Assembly: GCF_010731575.1 (NCBI RefSeq)
Contig: NZ_AP022617.1
Coordinates: 496,001-560,000, forward strand
Reading direction: 5' to 3'
DNA from: Mycolicibacterium monacense
GTDB taxonomy: Bacteria; Actinomycetota; Actinomycetes; Mycobacteriales; Mycobacteriaceae
Length of the DNA: 64,000 nucleotides
The translations under genes and the position numbers were made by a program. The notes under the pieces were generated by a model, which worked only from the letters and a program-made list of their open reading frames with translations, did no database searches and was not told the DNA's origin. Position 1 is the first letter of the stretch, and each line of letters opens with the position of its first letter. Positions 61,376 to 64,000 of the stretch are shown piece by piece.

Positions 61376-62419
61376 ATGGACGGCAACCAGCCCAGCGGCG
61401 TCCCGCTCGGCGCCTACGTGCTACCCGGACGAGTCACCGATCCCGGTGCCGTGGTCGATCAGGCGCGTGCGGCCGAGCGCCTCGGCCTGCGCACGGTGTG
61501 GCTCAGCGAGCGGTGGGGGACCAAGGACCTCGGGGTGATCGCAGGCGCGGTAAGCCAGGTTACGGAGACGATCCGGATCGCCTCGGGCATCACGCATCTG
61601 CAATCCCGGCATCCCGCGCTGCTGGCGTCCCTGGCAATGACGGCGCAGGCGCTCTCGGGTGGGCGCTTCGTCCTCGGCGTCGGACGTTCGGTCGACGCCA
61701 TGTGGACGGCGGTCGGCCTACCCCGTTCCAGCAATGCCTCGATCGTCGATCACGCCGACATCTTCCGGCGCCTTTGCCGCGGGGAGAAGGTGCGCTACGA
61801 CGGACCCGCGGGCACCTATCCGTCGTTGCGGCTCAACGACGTACCCGAGCAACCTGTGCCGCCGCTGGTGTTCGCGGCGATCGGCCCCAAAGGCCTCGGG
61901 CTTGCGGGCCGCCACTTCGACGGGGTGCTGCTGCATCCGTTCCTGACCCCTGCGGCGGTGGGACGGTCGGTGCAGATCGTCCGTGCCGCCGAACGGGCGG
62001 CGGGTCGGCCGCCGGGCAGCGTCCGGGTGTACGCCACCGTCGTCGTCGCGTGCGATCTGCCCCCGGCGGAGGAGGTCGCCGTGGTAGGTGCGCGGGCGGT
62101 GACCTACTACCAGATTCCCGGCTTCGGGGAGCGATTGGCGGCAGTCAACGAGTGGGATCCGGAACCGTTGGCTCGGTTGCGGTCCCATCCGCTGCTCGCC
62201 GGGATCAGGGGTTCGGCGGACTCTGTACTCACCCGGGAGGAACTCGTCGAGGTCGCTTCGGTGTTACCCGCGGCGTGGACCGGCAGTGCTGCCGCCATCG
62301 GATCGGCACGCGCCTGTCATGACGTTTTCCAGCGCTACCGTGCGGCCGGTGCCGACGAACTGGTACTGCACGGCAGCACGCCCGACCGGCTCCACTCGCT
62401 CTTCGGGCCGACGGGCTGA
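61376..62419 (+). CDS. LLM-class F420-dependent oxidoreductase
   Basis: A 347-aa luciferase-like TIM-barrel oxidoreductase. AAERLGLRTVWLSERWGTKDLGVIAGAVSQVTETIRIASGI, HPALLASLAMTAQALSGGRFVLGVGRSV, PLVFAAIGPKGLGLAGRHFDGVLLHPFLTP. It belongs to the actinobacterial group assigned F420 as cofactor. ATG 61376; the open frame further upstream crosses the divergent gene. It ends 47 bases before the stop of the convergent SDR. Confidence 0.88.
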   Translation: MDGNQPSGVPLGAYVLPGRVTDPGAVVDQARAAERLGLRTVWLSERWGTKDLGVIAGAVSQVTETIRIASGITHLQSRHPALLASLAMTAQALSGGRFVLGVGRSVDAMWTAVGLPRSSNASIVDHADIFRRLCRGEKVRYDGPAGTYPSLRLNDVPEQPVPPLVFAAIGPKGLGLAGRHFDGVLLHPFLTPAAVGRSVQIVRAAERAAGRPPGSVRVYATVVVACDLPPAEEVAVVGARAVTYYQIPGFGERLAAVNEWDPEPLARLRSHPLLAGIRGSADSVLTREELVEVASVLPAAWTGSAAAIGSARACHDVFQRYRAAGADELVLHGSTPDRLHSLFGPTG

Positions 62420-62466
62420 GTCGCTTCGCCGAATCGGTGACGCGTGGAGCGTGTACTCCGACCGGC

Positions 62467-63390
62467 TCAGCCGCCCAGACGCAGTCCCGTGTTGCGGGTG
62501 CCGAAGATGTCGGTGGCCATGATCGCCCCCAACTTGTTTGCATCCCAGCGCTTCTGGCCGTTGGACACCGACGCAGCCGCATGCCAGCCCTTGAGCAGCT
62601 GCAGGTTCTCACCCATCGCGCGGATCACCTGACCGCTGATGTGTCCGGCCTCGGGACTGGCAAGCCAGGCCACCACCGGGGAACCCAAGGACGGGTCCTT
62701 CGGATCGAAGTCGTCCTCGTCGCGCTCGTCGGGTTCGATCGGCGCGGCCGCCCCGGGCATGGATGCGGACATCCGGGTGCGCCCGCCGGGACTGATCGCG
62801 TTCACGGTGGCACCGATCGATGCCAACTCCAGGCTCAGGGTCTGGGTCAGTCCCACGATCGCGGCCTTGGCTGCGCTGTAGTTGGTCTGCCCGAAGTGGC
62901 CGTGCAGTCCAGCGCCGGAGGTGGTGTTGATGATGCGGCCGTACACTTTTCCGCCCTCGGCCTTCGCCTGGGCCCGCCACTTGCGGGCCACCGCACGGCT
63001 GGTCAGCCAGCTGCCACGGACGTGTACCCGCATCACCAGGTCGAAGTCGTCGACGGTCATGTTCCAGATCGCTTTGTCGCGCACGATACCTGCGTTGTTG
63101 ACGACGATGTCCAGCCGGCCCAGCTGTGAGTAAGCGCGCTCCACCGCGAGGTCGACCTGTTCCTCGTCGCCGACGTCGCTGAAGTCGGAAACTGCCGTCC
63201 CACCCCGGCTTTCGATGATCGCCACCACCTCGTCGGCCACCTTGCCGCTGCCCTCGCCGGACAGGCTGGTGCCCAGGTCGTTGATGATGACGGTGGCGCC
63301 GTGCTTGGCCAGTTCGAGCGCGTGGCCACGGCCGATGCCGTGGCCTGCGCCGGTCACCAGGGCGACCTTGCCGTCCAGTAGTCCAGTCAT
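62467..63390 (-). CDS. Short-chain dehydrogenase (17beta-HSD4/3-hydroxyacyl-CoA dehydrogenase-like)
   Basis: A 307-aa SDR. TGAGHGIGRGHALELAKHGATVIINDLG, VVNNAGIVRDKAIWNMT, YSAAKAAIVGLT and ISPGGRTRMS, followed by an extended C-terminal part with HISGQVIRAMGENL. This resembles the SDR part of peroxisomal multifunctional enzyme and the mycobacterial Hsd4A-type proteins. It probably oxidises a 3-hydroxyacyl-CoA. ATGA overlap with the DUF35 gene. Confidence 0.9.
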   Translation of the reverse strand: MTGLLDGKVALVTGAGHGIGRGHALELAKHGATVIINDLGTSLSGEGSGKVADEVVAIIESRGGTAVSDFSDVGDEEQVDLAVERAYSQLGRLDIVVNNAGIVRDKAIWNMTVDDFDLVMRVHVRGSWLTSRAVARKWRAQAKAEGGKVYGRIINTTSGAGLHGHFGQTNYSAAKAAIVGLTQTLSLELASIGATVNAISPGGRTRMSASMPGAAAPIEPDERDEDDFDPKDPSLGSPVVAWLASPEAGHISGQVIRAMGENLQLLKGWHAAASVSNGQKRWDANKLGAIMATDIFGTRNTGLRLGG

Positions 63391-63818
63391 GCGGGCTCCT
63401 CTACGGGTGTGAAGATGGTCAGAAAGGGGCTGTCGGGATCCGCGTCGTCGACAGGGCGGAAGACCGCGGTAACCGGCATGCCGACCCGGAGTTGTTCGGG
63501 CTCAACGCCTTCGATCGTCGTCATCAGGCGTGGTCCCTCGTCCAACTCCACGATCGCCGCCACGTAGGGCAGCCGCTCCTTGAAGGGCGCCAGATCGTTG
63601 ACGTAGACGGTCGAATACGTATAAAGCGTTCCGGTTCCGCTGGCCTGCACGGGCGCCACGTTCTCGCTCCAGCAGTACGGGCAGAACGGTCGCGGGTAGT
63701 GGTGCACCCTGCCGCACGCCGTGCACTGAGCGATCAGTAGTCGTCCTTGCCGGGCGGCATCCCAGTAAGGAGCGCTGGCGGAGTCGATCGTGGGAATGTC
63801 GGCGCGAGCCATCCTCAC
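63387..63818 (-). CDS. DUF35 zinc-ribbon/OB-fold protein
   Basis: A 143-aa protein: zinc ribbon CTACGRVHHYPRPFCPYC (about residues 32-50) and OB fold GTGTLYTYSTVYVND. A thiolase-fold partner is not next to it; the genes further upstream lie outside the window. The GTG at 63818 overlaps the EchA stop (GTGA); the ATG at 63812 is an alternative. Confidence 0.85.
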   Translation of the reverse strand: MRMARADIPTIDSASAPYWDAARQGRLLIAQCTACGRVHHYPRPFCPYCWSENVAPVQASGTGTLYTYSTVYVNDLAPFKERLPYVAAIVELDEGPRLMTTIEGVEPEQLRVGMPVTAVFRPVDDADPDSPFLTIFTPVEEPA

Positions 63819-64000
63819 CACCCGGTGAACTCGGTCGGACGCTTCTCGATGAACGCCTGCACGCCCTCCGTGGAGTCGTGCGCATAGGACTGTATCTCCT
63901 GCGCCATCGCCTCCGCGACGAACGCGCCCGACCGGTCGGTGTCGGGGGAGTCGTTGAGCAGCCGCTTGGTTAACGCGATCGCGCTGGTCGGCGCCCCCGC
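63815..64000 (-). CDS. Enoyl-CoA hydratase/isomerase, C-terminal end only
   Basis: The minus strand is open from the window end to the TGA at 63815. The 61 residues read like the C terminus of a crotonase-fold enzyme: a helix TSAIALTKRLLND, then AMAQEIQSYAHDSTEGVQAFIEKRPTEFTGW. The active-site part lies outside the window. First visible gene of the EchA-DUF35-SDR unit. Confidence 0.85.
   Translation of the reverse strand, partial: AGAPTSAIALTKRLLNDSPDTDRSGAFVAEAMAQEIQSYAHDSTEGVQAFIEKRPTEFTGW

Overview
This is GC-rich actinobacterial DNA, most likely a fast-growing, environmental-type Mycobacterium (Mycolicibacterium). The supporting content is an abundance of FadD/FadE/EchA-like beta-oxidation genes, three intact short-chain dehydrogenases of the mycofactocin-coupled type, F420-type LLM oxidoreductases, an FprB-like ferredoxin-ferredoxin reductase, a secreted CAP-domain protein and a DUF732 protein, and a single-chain tandem TetR regulator resembling Mce3R. 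No rRNA, tRNA, CRISPR array or intact insertion sequence was seen. The window is a catabolic island: about 66 intact or partial genes, nearly all acting on CoA thioesters or rings.

Layout. (1) 1-8.0 kb: 3' end of a FadD, two small secreted proteins, a tandem TetR and its small partner, an amidohydrolase, an IS481-like scar, another secreted protein, and a PPDK-like protein paired with a winged-helix gene. (2) 8.1-19.5 kb: ferredoxin, a fused acyl-CoA dehydrogenase (ACAD-ACAD), a separate ACAD, a convergent ACAD-beta type gene, then a tight operon FadD-EchA-SDR-MaoC-like-ACAD-EchA. (3) 19.5-21.1 kb: a gene graveyard around one thioesterase gene. Fragments of ALDH, CaiB, hydrolase/LLM and ACAD lie in the same order as the intact copies 7-11 kb downstream. 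(4) 21.2-29.4 kb: FadD, EchA, FprB-like protein, TetR, CaiB, SDR and a PaaI-type thioesterase. (5) 29.35-40.4 kb, minus strand: a 12-gene operon (hypothetical, thiolase-like, DUF35, Rieske dioxygenase alpha and beta, FadD, EchA, ALDH, flavin reductase, ACAD, LLM, alpha/beta hydrolase). (6) 40.57-48.8 kb, plus strand: the divergent partner operon (meta-cleavage-type hydrolase, hydratase, HpcH aldolase, ACAD pair, thiolase-like, FadD, SDR). (7) 48.8-55.9 kb: a thioesterase, a fused CaiB-CaiB protein, a TetR, and an amidohydrolase/thiolase-like/DUF35 operon. (8) 55.9-64 kb: an SDR pseudogene, P450, hydrolase, beta-hydroxyacid dehydrogenase, SDR, phosphotransferase, LLM, SDR, DUF35 and the end of an EchA.

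How the parts may work together (inference). The two divergent operons look like one pathway: CoA activation, dehydrogenation and hydration, retro-aldol side-chain removal by thiolase-like/DUF35 pairs, ring dihydroxylation by the Rieske enzyme, and hydrolase-hydratase-aldolase processing of a ring-fission product. No extradiol ring-cleaving dioxygenase or obvious dihydrodiol dehydrogenase lies in the window, so either they are elsewhere or the ring is opened differently. The substrate is unknown; a steroid-like or substituted alicyclic/aromatic compound is plausible.

Regulation. Reading the intergenic DNA shows three recurring operator-like sequences: a 29-bp imperfect palindrome (five places), TGAC-N6-GTCAGAAA or a close variant (seven intergenic copies plus one inside a gene), and TAATG-N6-CATTA (two places, flanking one TetR). 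They suggest that several dispersed operons are co-regulated by TetR-type regulators, some of them encoded here. These regulon proposals and the decayed duplicate locus are the most novel observations.
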